Assembly: GCA_025462645.1 (NCBI GenBank)
Contig: JAOAPB010000056.1
Coordinates: 1-64,000, forward strand
DNA length: 64,000 nucleotides
Origin: Edaphobacter sp.
Lineage (GTDB): Bacteria > Acidobacteriota > Terriglobia > Terriglobales > Acidobacteriaceae
Direction: 5' to 3'
The notes beneath the pieces were generated by a model. That model had not been told where the DNA came from. It made no database searches and was given only the letters and a program-made list of their open reading frames with translations. Both the position numbers and the translations under genes were made by a program. Of this stretch, positions 16,536-25,029 are shown piece after piece (positions within the stretch are counted from its first letter, which is position 1; each line of letters begins with the position of its first letter).

Positions 16536-17434
16536 CGACCATCGCACCGTTTCACCTGCGCCTCCCCGCCACCTCCGCCAATCTCGGCCCAGGCTTCGAC
16601 GCACTGGGCCTCGCCATGGCCCTCTACCTCACCATCGACACCACCCCTTCCGATGGCTTTCACATCGATGCCACAGGCCGGAACGCGGACCTCTGCGCCA
16701 GCCTCGACAACAACCTCATCCTCACCACCTACACGAGCGTCCTGACCACCGCCGGTCGCCCCGTATCTCCCCTCCATCTCGAACTCCACAATGAGATCCC
16801 CCTGGGAATGGGTTGCGGCTCCAGCGCCTCCGCCCTCCTTGCCGGCGTTATCCTCGCGAACCACTTCGGCAACCTCAACTGGACCGGCCAACAGGTACTT
16901 CAGGAGGCCTGCCGTCGCGAAGGGCACCCCGATAATGTAGCCGCCTGTTACCTGGGAGGGATGACGGTCTCAGCAATCTCAGATAATCAAGTTATTACAG
17001 CAACATACGGAGAAAACTTAGACTGGAAGTTGATCCTGGCCATGCCCTCCGCTGGCCTCGCCACCGAAAAAGCCCGTTCGCTCCTGCCGCCCACCTACTC
17101 CCGAGCCGACGCTGTAGCCAACATTCAGGCCACCGCTCTCCTTGTCTCTGCCTTCGCCCTGAACCGCGGCGACCTCCTCCGCACTGCCATGCAGGACCGC
17201 ATCCACCAGCCCTATCGTTCAGAGGCTTGTCCGCTGCTGCCCCGCCTTCTGCCCCTCGCTCAGACCCCGGACTTCCTCGGTGTGGCTCTCAGCGGAGCTG
17301 GGCCCTCCGTCCTTCTTATCGCGGACTCCACGATCCCCACATCCAGGCTGTTTGAGCGCATTCAACAGGCCGCTGGAGATCCTTCTATCGAGATCGTAGA
17401 GACCACCATCGCCGCAGGCGCGCTGCAGGCCTGA
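16532..17434 (+). CDS. thrB: Homoserine kinase (GHMP family)
   Basis: The ORF track shows a 520-residue ORF from 15872, but its first 220 residues are the Arg/Pro-rich shadow of thrC. The real start is the ATG at 16532, overlapping the thrC stop, giving 300 residues. GHMP features are the N-terminal LPATSANLGPGFDALGLAM, the ATP-binding loop PLGMGCGSSASA and the C-terminal LSGAGPSVLL. It phosphorylates homoserine, providing the substrate of ThrC. A pair of hairpins follows 45 and 140 bases after the stop. Confidence 0.94.
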   Translation: MTTIAPFHLRLPATSANLGPGFDALGLAMALYLTIDTTPSDGFHIDATGRNADLCASLDNNLILTTYTSVLTTAGRPVSPLHLELHNEIPLGMGCGSSASALLAGVILANHFGNLNWTGQQVLQEACRREGHPDNVAACYLGGMTVSAISDNQVITATYGENLDWKLILAMPSAGLATEKARSLLPPTYSRADAVANIQATALLVSAFALNRGDLLRTAMQDRIHQPYRSEACPLLPRLLPLAQTPDFLGVALSGAGPSVLLIADSTIPTSRLFERIQQAAGDPSIEIVETTIAAGALQA

Positions 17435-17478
17435 TTTCGGTAATACCCTTCATAAGAACGCAGGTAAAACTAGCTAAC

Positions 17479-17516
17479 TAGGTAACTTTATATCAAGTTA
17501 CCTAAGATTTCTTTAC
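17479..17516 (+). terminator. AT-rich hairpin after thrB
   Basis: TAGGTAACTT (17479-17488) and AAGTTACCTA (17495-17504) form a perfect 10-bp stem with a 6-base loop, followed by AGATTTCTTTACGTTT. The U-rich tail is broken, so termination may be partial. Confidence 0.5.
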
Positions 17517-17575
17517 GTTTCGCCACTTCCTTCGTACCTTATCGATGTGGGCAGTTCTGGGGAGGGCTGCTACGC

Positions 17576-17615
17576 CGCCCGTTGACCTCTTTCATTAGAG
17601 GTCCGGGCGTTTACC
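17576..17615 (+). terminator. GC-rich hairpin between thrB and trxA
   Basis: CGCCCG TT GACCTCT (17576-17590) pairs with AGAGGTC C GGGCG (17597-17609) around the loop TTCATT, then GTTTACCTTTTAAG. It is either the main terminator of the thrCB operon or part of the trxA 5' leader, 120 bases before the trxA ATG. Confidence 0.6.
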
Positions 17616-17729
17616 TTTTAAGCCCTTGTTTTCAGCTCTTGAAACTCTTACCCTCCTCAAGCATCTATTATTGTGAAGACTGCGCTGCACCAAGGGGAAT
17701 TCAAAGGCAGAGCATCTGGAGGGAAGTAA

Positions 17730-18062
17730 ATGGCAGGTCAGTTCGTCACCGAAGTAAATGATGCAAACTTTGAAAAAGATGTCCTACAGTCGGAACAACC
17801 TGTCTTGGTGGATTTTTGGGCTGCGTGGTGTGGTCCCTGTAGAGCGCTTGCGCCCGTGGTCGATGAAGTCGCTAGCCACTATCAGGGCAAGCTCAAGGTT
17901 ATGAAGATGGATGTGGACGCCAACACGGCGACGCCCATGCGCTACGGCATTCGCGGTATCCCGGCCCTCCTTCTCTTCAAGGGTGGCAAGGTCGCCGAGC
18001 AGATCGTTGGCTTCGTCCCGAAGGACACCATCGACAAGTCCGTCATCAAGGTTTTAGCGTAA
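17730..18062 (+). CDS. trxA: Thioredoxin
   Basis: A 110-residue cytoplasmic thioredoxin of normal length. The redox motif WCGPC is near residue 33 within [14 protein letters not shown], and the cis-Pro loop is [10 protein letters not shown]. There is no signal peptide. GGAGGGAAG stands just before the ATG, an unusually good ribosome binding site that suggests high expression. The gene is monocistronic, with a strong hairpin terminator 22 bases after the stop. It reduces protein disulfides using thioredoxin reductase, which is not in the window. Confidence 0.95.
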   Translation: MAGQFVTEVNDANFEKDVLQSEQPVLVDFWAAWCGPCRALAPVVDEVASHYQGKLKVMKMDVDANTATPMRYGIRGIPALLLFKGGKVAEQIVGFVPKDTIDKSVIKVLA

Positions 18063-18083
18063 ACACAACCGCTTTACGCAAAC

Positions 18084-18125
18084 AACGGCTCGGCGGTCTC
18101 AGATCGCCGGGCCGTTGCCTTTCCC
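18084..18125 (+). terminator. Intrinsic terminator of trxA
   Basis: AACGGCTCGGCG (18084-18095) pairs with CGCCGGGCCGTT (18105-18116) with one mismatch, followed by GCCTTTCCC. It stands 22 bases after the trxA stop. Confidence 0.7.
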
Positions 18126-18316
18126 GCTTACTTCTTAATGGGGCAACCTATTTATTCATCTTACCTCTGGCTGGTCTCTCAATCTGTAATCCCAAATCCC
18201 AAAAAATAAAATGGCGTAGCGCGTTCTTGGAATAGTATTCCGTCATACCCGGGTAGTACTTGCAAACTCCAAGGCTCGTGAACCGTTAGTTCGGGTTGGC
18301 ATGGAGGACTCCTGCT

Positions 18317-19057
18317 ATGAAGCGTAAGGCGCTACTCGTCTTTTTAGCAGCACTATCTCTGTCTGCACAGTCCAACGCTGCGCCTTCACAGCCCAACGCT
18401 ACGCAAAACCCGACTACCCGCTATTACGTCGTCTTTCTTCGCCCGGATCCATCACGTAGAACAGTTTCAAAAGACGATGGCGATCGCATCCAAAATGCTC
18501 ATATGGCCAATATAAGAAAGATGGCCGGAGACGGCGTTCTTATTGCGGCGGGACCGTTTGACGACAGCCCACCCACTATCAGCGGAATCTTCGTCTTGAA
18601 AGCAGCTTCGCTGCAATCGGCACAAGATCTGGCGCGGCAGGATCCCACCGTAGTTGAGCATCGCAACACCGTCGATGTTTACGCCTGGCAGGGACCACCA
18701 GAACTAGGAGCCGAGTACATTCGGCTGCATAAGCTTAATCCCAAAACGCCTGAAAACATGCAGGCCCACCCGCTCTGTCTGCTCTACCGTGGAACCACAG
18801 CGGAAGCAAGGGTTGGCGCGCACAATTCGCTCCTGGATCTTCATGAGCGCTACATCGATGATCTTAGGAGACAAGGCAAACTCGGCGCGGCAGGTAGGAT
18901 CGAAACTTCGGACCATCTGCTCAGCCTTGTGATCTTTAGAGCGATCCCCTTAGAAGAGGCGCATCGTTTGTTGCAAGCTGATCCTGCCATCAGGTCAGGC
19001 ATGCTTCGCCTGGAGTGTCACACCTGGTGGTCGAGTGATCATGTTCTTCCGTGGTAA
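18317..19057 (+). CDS. Secreted protein with two YCII-like domains
   Basis: About 246 residues from the ATG at 18317 (MKRKALLVFL), which opens a signal peptide ending near SNAAPS. The track start at 18296 adds seven residues without improving it. Two related segments can be aligned by eye: YYVVFLRPDPSRR with AHMANIRKMAGDGVLIAAGPF, and LCLLYRGTTAEAR with LHERYIDDLRRQGKLGAAGR. Both have the pattern of YCII-related dimeric alpha-beta barrel domains. YCII domains bind small molecules; catalytic activity is not established for most. A tandem, exported version is uncommon. No operon partner. Confidence 0.76.
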   Translation: MKRKALLVFLAALSLSAQSNAAPSQPNATQNPTTRYYVVFLRPDPSRRTVSKDDGDRIQNAHMANIRKMAGDGVLIAAGPFDDSPPTISGIFVLKAASLQSAQDLARQDPTVVEHRNTVDVYAWQGPPELGAEYIRLHKLNPKTPENMQAHPLCLLYRGTTAEARVGAHNSLLDLHERYIDDLRRQGKLGAAGRIETSDHLLSLVIFRAIPLEEAHRLLQADPAIRSGMLRLECHTWWSSDHVLPW

Positions 19058-19179
19058 ATGCCTCCGCTCACGCTCTCCGTCGACCACTCTGATGCAGCTA
19101 CATCCCATACCTGAAGTGATCAGCCTCCAACCTCTTTGTAGTAGCCACCTTCACACTCATAGCCGTTACACTGGCATTC

Positions 19180-20571
19180 ATGCTCGAGTGGATGCTCTTC
19201 CGCATAATCATGGTGGCCTTCTTCATTCTGGCCAGCAGCTTCTTCGTGGCTGCGGAGTTTGCCCTCGTCAGCGTCCGTGAGACCCGCATCCAGCAACTCA
19301 TCGCCCATGGTCGGCCCGGTGCCCGTACTGCCCTCCAGCTGAAGCACTCCATCGACGAGTTCCTCCCCGCCGTCCAGCTTGGAGTCACCATCGCTGGTCT
19401 GGCGCTCGGCTGGATCGGCGAACCCGCCGTGGCCGACATGATTCTGCACTTTGCCGAGCAGTGGGTCCACACTCTCCCCCCGCACGCCGTCGTCTATGCC
19501 CACACCCTCGCCGTCATCATCGCCTTCTCCCTCATCACCTACTTTGAGGTTCTCCTCGGCGAGCTCGTCCCCAAATCCCTCGCCCTCCAGCGCGCCGAGC
19601 GCATCGCACTCGCCGTAGCCGGTCCCATGGACGTCTTCATCCGCATCACCCGCCCCGTCGTCAAGCTGATGAACGTCTCCGCCGCTGGAGTCCTCAAGCT
19701 CTTCCGCGCCCCTCTCCGAGGCGAAGGCGCCGTCCACTCGCCCGAAGAGCTCAAGCTCATTGCTACCGCCACCCGTCGCATGGGCCTCCTCCCCGCCTTT
19801 CAGGAGGAGATCATCCACCGCGCCATCGAACTCAACCACGTCGTCGTCCGCGAGATCATGACCCCCCGCGGCAGAATATTCTCTCTCCCCGCCGATCTCT
19901 CCATCGAACAGGCCAGCGCCCGCATCGTCGAGGAGCAGCACTCCCGCGTCCCCGTCTACGATCCCGTTAGCGGCCCCGAGAACATCATCGGCGTCGTCTA
20001 CTCCAAGGACATCTCCCGCCTCATGCACTTCCGCTGCGTAGCTCTCTCACTCGGCGGCAAAGGCAGCTCCGGCCTCACCCTCCGCCAGGTCATGCGCGAG
20101 CTCACCTTCGTTCCCGAGACCAAGCTCGCCGTCGAACTCCTCCAGGAGTTCCAGGAGCGGCGCCGACACATCGCCATCGTCGTCGACGAGTTCGGGTCTA
20201 TCGTCGGGATCGTGACCGCCGAAGACGCCCTTGAGCAGATCGTCGGCGAGCTCGATGACGAGTTCGACGTCGCCCGCACCTCGCTCCTCAGCACCACCGG
20301 CGTCATGTCCCTCGACGGCAGCATCCCCCTCCGCGACCTCGGCACCGAGCTCCACTGGACCTTTCCCCGCGAAGCTGGCGTCGAGACTCTCGCCGGCTTC
20401 CTCCTCGCCCATCTCGGCCACATTCCCGCTGTGGGCGAGAGCTTCGAGTACGGCGGCCGCCGCTACACCGTCGCCGAGATGGCCGGCCGCCGCATCAGCC
20501 GCGTCAACGTCGAAGCCCTCACTCCCACGCCTGCTCCCCACGAAGACGAAAGCAGGAAAGCGACGCAATGA
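19180..20571 (+). CDS. CNNM/CorC-type transporter (DUF21, CBS pair, CorC_HlyC domain)
   Basis: A 463-residue protein with the domain order CNNM transmembrane region (residues 1-200, starting FFVAAEFALVSVRETR), two CBS domains (about 215-345, beginning REIMTPRGRIFSLP), and a CorC_HlyC domain (about 360-445). This family is linked to Mg2+ or Co2+ efflux; older annotations call it hemolysin-like. The hydrophobic frame continues upstream of the ATG to a TGA but has no other start codon, so 19180 is used. Its stop overlaps the start of the following ABC permease gene (ATGA). Confidence 0.93.
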   Translation: MLEWMLFRIIMVAFFILASSFFVAAEFALVSVRETRIQQLIAHGRPGARTALQLKHSIDEFLPAVQLGVTIAGLALGWIGEPAVADMILHFAEQWVHTLPPHAVVYAHTLAVIIAFSLITYFEVLLGELVPKSLALQRAERIALAVAGPMDVFIRITRPVVKLMNVSAAGVLKLFRAPLRGEGAVHSPEELKLIATATRRMGLLPAFQEEIIHRAIELNHVVVREIMTPRGRIFSLPADLSIEQASARIVEEQHSRVPVYDPVSGPENIIGVVYSKDISRLMHFRCVALSLGGKGSSGLTLRQVMRELTFVPETKLAVELLQEFQERRRHIAIVVDEFGSIVGIVTAEDALEQIVGELDDEFDVARTSLLSTTGVMSLDGSIPLRDLGTELHWTFPREAGVETLAGFLLAHLGHIPAVGESFEYGGRRYTVAEMAGRRISRVNVEALTPTPAPHEDESRKATQ

Positions 20572-21545
20572 CGACCGTCTCCGGCCCGCAAGCCCGCACG
20601 CGCACCGCCCTCTGGAAGCCCCTCCGCCGCATCCTCCTCACCCTCCCTGTCCTCTGGGTAGTCGTCTCCGTCGTCTTCTTCCTCATCCACCTCGTCCCCG
20701 GCGACCCCATCGTCCAGATGCTCGGCGAAGGCGCCACCGCCTCCGATATCGACGCCCTCCGCCACTCCTACGGCCTCGACGCCCCTCTCAGCCAGCAATA
20801 CGCCCACTACTGGCACGGCATCCTCCACGCCGACCTCGGCCAATCCCTCCGGCTTCACGACTCCGTCACCCACCTCGTTCTCCAGCGCTACCCCTACACC
20901 CTGGCTCTCACCCTCGCTTCCCTCCTCATCGGCGTAGCGATGGCCATACCCTCCGGCATCTGGTCTGCCCTCCACCGCAATCGCTGGCAGGACCGCACCC
21001 TCGGCGTCCTCTCGCTTGTCGGCCTCTCCTTCCCCAACTTCGCCCTCGGCCCGATCCTCATCATCGTCTTCTCGATCAACCTGGGCTGGCTCCCCGTCTC
21101 CACTGCAGGCACCGGAGGCACAACCGACTTCCTTCTCCACCTCATCCTCCCCGCCATCACCCTCGGCCTCTCGCTCGCGGCTGTGATTACCCGAATGGTC
21201 CGCACCGCCATGCTCGAAGAGCTAAGCCAGGACTACATCCGCACCGCCCGAGCCAAGGGCCTGTCCGAGAACAGAGTGGTGTACCGCCACGCCCTCCGCA
21301 ACGCCCTCATCCCGGTCCTCACCGTCATCGGCCTCCAGTTCGGCAGTCTTCTAGCGGGCGCAATCGTCACCGAGACCATCTTCAGCTGGCCCGGCATCGG
21401 CCGCCTCACCTTGTCCGCCATCTCCAATCGCGACTATGCTCTGGTCCAGGGATGCATCCTCGCCGTCGGCCTCACCTACGTCGCCGTAAACCTCCTCACC
21501 GACGTCGCCTACACCATCGCCAACCCCCGCATGCGCAGCGAATAG
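20568..21545 (+). CDS. Oligopeptide/dipeptide ABC transporter permease, OppB/DppB type
   Basis: A 325-residue permease with six transmembrane helices. N-terminal VSVVFFLIHLVPGDPI and the permease EAA loop YIRTARAKGLSENRVVYRHA near residue 225 are typical of the OppB/DppB half. It starts within the stop codon of the CNNM gene. The OppC-type half is 1.8 kb away on the opposite strand and no ATPase or binding protein is nearby, so the complete transporter must be assembled from scattered genes. Substrate unknown. Confidence 0.92.
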   Translation: MTTVSGPQARTRTALWKPLRRILLTLPVLWVVVSVVFFLIHLVPGDPIVQMLGEGATASDIDALRHSYGLDAPLSQQYAHYWHGILHADLGQSLRLHDSVTHLVLQRYPYTLALTLASLLIGVAMAIPSGIWSALHRNRWQDRTLGVLSLVGLSFPNFALGPILIIVFSINLGWLPVSTAGTGGTTDFLLHLILPAITLGLSLAAVITRMVRTAMLEELSQDYIRTARAKGLSENRVVYRHALRNALIPVLTVIGLQFGSLLAGAIVTETIFSWPGIGRLTLSAISNRDYALVQGCILAVGLTYVAVNLLTDVAYTIANPRMRSE

Positions 21546-21564
21546 CGCAGCCACAAGGAAAGCC

Positions 21565-22179
21565 ATGAGACCCTCCCTGAAGACCTGCTTCGCTGTCATA
21601 ACCCTGCTCGCTCTCTCGGCAATCGTCTATGCCCAGACCGAGCCCACCACCCCTGCCGCCCAGGCCTTCCACGACACCCGCCACGGCGTCTCCTTCCAGA
21701 TCCCTGCCGCCTGGAACCTCAGCCGCAAGGACTCCGACCTCAGCACCTTCAACCTCGACGCCCGCACCGCCCCCAAAAACGCCCAGCTGCGCGCCGTAGC
21801 CGACATCGCCTTCAACCCCTACCCCCGCTCCACCTTCACCGGAGCCTTCTTCTACTTCAGCATCACCCCTAAGACCACCCCTGCGGCGTGCGCCCAGCAG
21901 GCCTCCGCACAAGCCCCCCGCACCGTCACCACCGCCCGGATCGGGGGCATCCCCTTCACCCATGGCTACGACGAGCACGGCGGCATCTGCACCGAGTCCC
22001 GCGATGAGATCTACACCGCCCAGCGCAACAATGCCTGCTACCGCTTCGATCTCATCATCAACACCTTCTGCGGGGGCGACGCCGGAGCCGGAGCCCGCGA
22101 CATCACCCCTCGTGAGCTAGAATTCGTCCGCAGGCGGATGCAGGCCATCCTCGACTCCGTCCGCTTCGACGCTAAATAA
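21565..22179 (+). CDS. Secreted protein of unknown function
   Basis: A 204-residue protein with a clear signal peptide (hydrophobic LLALSAIVYA, cleavage near YAQ). The mature part contains HGVSFQIPAAWNLSRKDSD, a phrase common to small exported beta-rich proteins (PsbP-like or DUF-type), and four cysteines that could form disulfides. It begins 19 bases after the oppB-like gene and may be co-transcribed. Its last 8 bases overlap the end of the convergent phosphodiesterase gene. I do not recognise a specific family. Confidence 0.72.
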   Translation: MRPSLKTCFAVITLLALSAIVYAQTEPTTPAAQAFHDTRHGVSFQIPAAWNLSRKDSDLSTFNLDARTAPKNAQLRAVADIAFNPYPRSTFTGAFFYFSITPKTTPAACAQQASAQAPRTVTTARIGGIPFTHGYDEHGGICTESRDEIYTAQRNNACYRFDLIINTFCGGDAGAGARDITPRELEFVRRRMQAILDSVRFDAK

Positions 22180-22627
22180 TCTCTACTATCCGAGCCGAAA
22201 CCCCACCCTCACCCACAGTCACCAGCGCCACCGTAACCGCCAGATTGAATCGCCGCGGCCCCGCGCTCCCCGGATTCAGATACATCACGCCCTGCCTCGC
22301 TTCGATCGAAGGCTTATGCGAGTGCCCGCTCACCACCACTGCCACTCCGGCCGCCTCCGGCTTGATATCCAGATCACGCACCGAGTGCACCAGGTAGAAC
22401 AGCTTGCCCGAGAGCTCCACGACATCGGTAGCCGGAAGCTCCGCGCAAGCTCCTCCCACATCCACATTCCCGCGGATAGCCGTCACCGGAGCGATCTCCC
22501 GCAGCACATCGAGTATCGCCGGATCGCCCACATCCCCCGCGTGAAGAATATGCTCCGCCTCAGCCAGAGCCACCAGCGCCTCCGGCCGCAACAATCCATG
22601 CGTATCGGAGATAACCCCAACCAGCAT
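22172..22627 (-). CDS. YfcE/MJ0936-type metallophosphoesterase
   Basis: A 151-residue calcineurin-like phosphoesterase. The metal-binding motifs appear in order: SDTHG near residue 7, GDVGD near 32, GNVD near 53, and GHSHKP near 100, followed by YLNPGSAGPRR. This is the minimal family that hydrolyses phosphodiesters in vitro; a natural substrate is not known for most members. It lies 13 bases downstream of a discoidin-like gene on the same strand and overlaps the convergent secreted-protein gene by 8 bases. Confidence 0.91.
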   Translation of the reverse strand: MLVGVISDTHGLLRPEALVALAEAEHILHAGDVGDPAILDVLREIAPVTAIRGNVDVGGACAELPATDVVELSGKLFYLVHSVRDLDIKPEAAGVAVVVSGHSHKPSIEARQGVMYLNPGSAGPRRFNLAVTVALVTVGEGGVSARIVEII

Positions 22628-22640
22628 CGCCTACGCCCGT

Positions 22641-23120
22641 CTAACCCAGCTTGAGGCTCTGCAGCGAAGCATAGCTCTGGCTCAATGCAGGATCGTGGCT
22701 CCGGTCCGGATCGATCCGCACCTCCAGCGTCGTAACCCCCTGCAGGTCCACGGTGAAGTCTTCGATCTCCTCCGTCGTCCCATTCGGGCTGAAGTTCCAC
22801 TGCTGCCGCACCACCTCGCGCAGCTCCTTGCCCGAGCCGGCAAACACGGCGAACTCCTGCGAGCGCTCCGACTCCCGATCGACGAAGTGGAGCTGAATCC
22901 TCCGAATCGCCAGCGGCTCGTCGAAGTGCAGCCGAATCACCTGCGGCCCGGTAACAGCCGCTCGCCAGCCCGTCGTCACCGCCTTCCCCAGAGCATGTTC
23001 AATCGGGAAGTCCTCGGTCTCAGACGTAATCTCTACCCGTGCGATCCGTTCCAGGTCCCGCCATGGTCCCGCAATCGGAGTCGTCGCCGCCGCGTTTGGT
23101 GCAATGATGCTCTTCCGCAT
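22641..23120 (-). CDS. Discoidin-like (F5/8 type C-like) beta-sandwich protein
   Basis: About 159 residues from the ATG at 23120 (MRKSIIAPN), which has AGGTGG upstream; the track start at 23150 is less likely. The pattern WRAAVTGPQVIRLHFDEPLAIRRIQLHFVDRE and the ending TTLEVRIDPDR resemble carbohydrate-binding discoidin-type sandwiches in which a ligand-dependent shape change is not needed. There is no signal peptide, so a cytoplasmic location is expected. Together with the adjacent phosphoesterase it forms a two-gene unit. The fold assignment is moderate confidence and the function unknown. Confidence 0.62.
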   Translation of the reverse strand: MRKSIIAPNAAATTPIAGPWRDLERIARVEITSETEDFPIEHALGKAVTTGWRAAVTGPQVIRLHFDEPLAIRRIQLHFVDRESERSQEFAVFAGSGKELREVVRQQWNFSPNGTTEEIEDFTVDLQGVTTLEVRIDPDRSHDPALSQSYASLQSLKLG

Positions 23121-23228
23121 AGTCTCGCCACCTGCCTCAGCGCCAAGCATATCTGATTACCACCACCGCTGCGTAACCGCTGCCGCTCCTTTGCCCCAAC
23201 CACCTGTACCCGTCTCACCCTAAAGAAT

Positions 23229-23276
23229 CGTCATTTCGACCGGAGGTGGCGCACTTTGCCGCCGCAGCGGAGAAAT
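23229..23276. repeat. Intergenic repeat of the CGTCATTTCGACC...GCGGAGAAATC kind
   Basis: CGTCATTTCGACCGGAGG at the left and GCGGAGAAATC at the right frame a GC-rich middle. I know similar sequences as abundant intergenic repeats in several bacterial phyla. A relative (GTCATTCTGAGCGAAGCGAAG) lies at 26193. Copy number in this genome cannot be checked here. Confidence 0.4.
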
Positions 23277-23323
23277 CCGCTTCTCTACCCCACATCTCAT
23301 TCCAGCCCATACAGCGCCCTTGT

Positions 23324-24193
23324 TTATAACCCAGCCGACAACCGAGTCCGCGGATCGAGATAATCCCGCAGCGCATCCCCGATGAAGTTGAACGAGAGCA
23401 CGCAAAGCATCACCGCCATCGCCGGAAAAAACACAAGGTGTGGCGAGTCGAAGAGATGCGATCGCGCATCGTTCAGCATCGATCCCCAGCTTGCGGCCGG
23501 AGCCGGAACCCCAAGCCCCAGGAAGCTCAACGTAGCCTCCGCCATCACAGCCGTCGCCATCCCAATGGCTGCCTGCACAATCAGAGGTTGCAGGATATTC
23601 GGCAGCACATGCCGCCACATAATCCGAAGATCCGAAGCCCCCAGCGCCCGAGCCGCCTCCACGAACTCGCGCTCCTTCACCGCCATCACCTGCCCCCGCA
23701 CCAGCCTCGCATAGCCTACCCACCCCGAGATCGCCAGCGCCAGGATCACATTCCCCAGCCCCGGTCCCATGAACGCGACAAACGCAATCGCCAGTAGAAT
23801 TCCCGGCAGCGCCAGAAACGCATTCGTCACATACACATTCAATACCGTGTCGGTCCACCCGCCATAGAATCCGGCCAACCCTCCAGCCACCAGCCCCAGT
23901 GCCAGCGACAACCCCACCACACTCACCGCGACGATCATCGAGATCCGCGCGCCATACAAGGTCCGCGAGAGAATGTCCCGCCCCAGTTCATCCGTCCCAA
24001 ACCAATGCGCCGAACTCGGTCCCACTAACCGCCCAGTCAAATCCAGCTGCGCCGGATCCTGCGGAGCCAGCCACGGCGCAAACACCGCGCACACCAAAAA
24101 GATAGTCAGCAGCGCGACACCCACCGCCGCCAAAGGCTGCCGCCTCGCCCGCTCCATCATCCCGGTACTCGACCGCATCGCATCAACGCTCAT
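23324..24193 (-). CDS. Oligopeptide/dipeptide ABC transporter permease, OppC/DppC type
   Basis: About 289 residues from the ATG at 24193 (MSVDAMRSS). N-terminal features of the OppC half are present: a first helix, then HWFGTDELGRDILSRTLYGA, and the EAA loop EAARALGASDLRIMWRHVLP. The C-terminus reads FIGDALRDYLDPRTR, typical for this half. It lies 51 bases after an acetyltransferase gene on the minus strand. The OppB half is on the plus strand at 20568, so the pair is split. Confidence 0.92.
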   Translation of the reverse strand: MSVDAMRSSTGMMERARRQPLAAVGVALLTIFLVCAVFAPWLAPQDPAQLDLTGRLVGPSSAHWFGTDELGRDILSRTLYGARISMIVAVSVVGLSLALGLVAGGLAGFYGGWTDTVLNVYVTNAFLALPGILLAIAFVAFMGPGLGNVILALAISGWVGYARLVRGQVMAVKEREFVEAARALGASDLRIMWRHVLPNILQPLIVQAAIGMATAVMAEATLSFLGLGVPAPAASWGSMLNDARSHLFDSPHLVFFPAMAVMLCVLSFNFIGDALRDYLDPRTRLSAGL

Positions 24194-24244
24194 CCAGTCC
24201 CAGCATGAAGCCACACAACCCATACATGCAAGGGGAGATTTACA

Positions 24245-24730
24245 TCACAGGAGGCCGTACATGACGTAGGCATCGATATAGCCGACAGTAGGGTGTAAGA
24301 ACGCCTTCGGGAGACGCCCGACGACATCAAATCCCAAGCTCTCCCACAGCCGTACCGCTCTTTCGTTGGTGCTCACCACAAAATTGAATTGCATGGCTCG
24401 AAATCCTCGTGCCCTCGCATGGTCGAGAGAGTGCGTGCACATGGCCCGGGCCACCCCTTGACCGGTGGCGGCAGCGGCAGTCATGTAGCCGCAGTTGGCG
24501 ACATGGGAGCCGCCGCCGCTTTGATTCGGGCGGATGTAATACGTTCCAATGACCTCTCCATCCTCCTCGGCCACAAAGACTTCATGGCCGGTCGACAGCC
24601 AATAGGCGAGAGCCTCTTCTCGACCCATATCGCGGGATAAAGTGTAGGTGTCCCCGGCTCGAATCACAGGTTCAAGAATTGCCCAGATTGCCTCTGCGTC
24701 GTTGGAGCGAGCCGCACGAATAGTCAGCAT
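24245..24730 (-). CDS. GNAT-family N-acetyltransferase (phosphinothricin acetyltransferase-like)
   Basis: A 161-residue GNAT protein. N-terminal IRAARSNDAEAIWAILEPVI and the C-terminal LWESLGFDVVGRLPKAF are typical of the phosphinothricin/methionine sulfoximine acetyltransferase subgroup; the acetyl-CoA loop reads AATGQGVARAM. Members acetylate amino groups of amino acids, antibiotics or detoxification targets; the acceptor here is unknown. It is the first gene of a minus-strand pair with the OppC-like permease. Confidence 0.87.
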   Translation of the reverse strand: MLTIRAARSNDAEAIWAILEPVIRAGDTYTLSRDMGREEALAYWLSTGHEVFVAEEDGEVIGTYYIRPNQSGGGSHVANCGYMTAAAATGQGVARAMCTHSLDHARARGFRAMQFNFVVSTNERAVRLWESLGFDVVGRLPKAFLHPTVGYIDAYVMYGLL

Positions 24731-25029
24731 GGTTTATGGTGACACGGTCTTATTGCAACCAAACATGCCTTGCTAAATAAATTATAAACATAATTAAATC
24801 AGTGGTATAGAATTAATAATTCATGTAAATCGTGAACTATAATCTATCGAAAATAATTCATGTGCCGGCAACATCCCCAACCCTTTGCGCTCTTGACATA
24901 TACGTCGCGCAAAAGCAGACTTTAGATAGGGAAGCTACGCAGCTTCCCGGGTAACAATCGTCGGCAACACACGCTGCTTCAATGGGTAACCAATCGCAAC
25001 ACCAGAAATAAAAGGAGCCCTCCCCCCTC
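24731..25029. other. AT-rich divergent promoter region
   Basis: No gene. Bases 24771-24860 are strikingly AT-rich (for example AAATAAATTATAAACATAATTAAAT) compared with the GC-rich surroundings. The region lies between the divergent acetyltransferase and epimerase genes and must hold both promoters. A TTGACA occurs near 24894, but no -10 hexamer stands at the usual distance. Confidence 0.5.
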
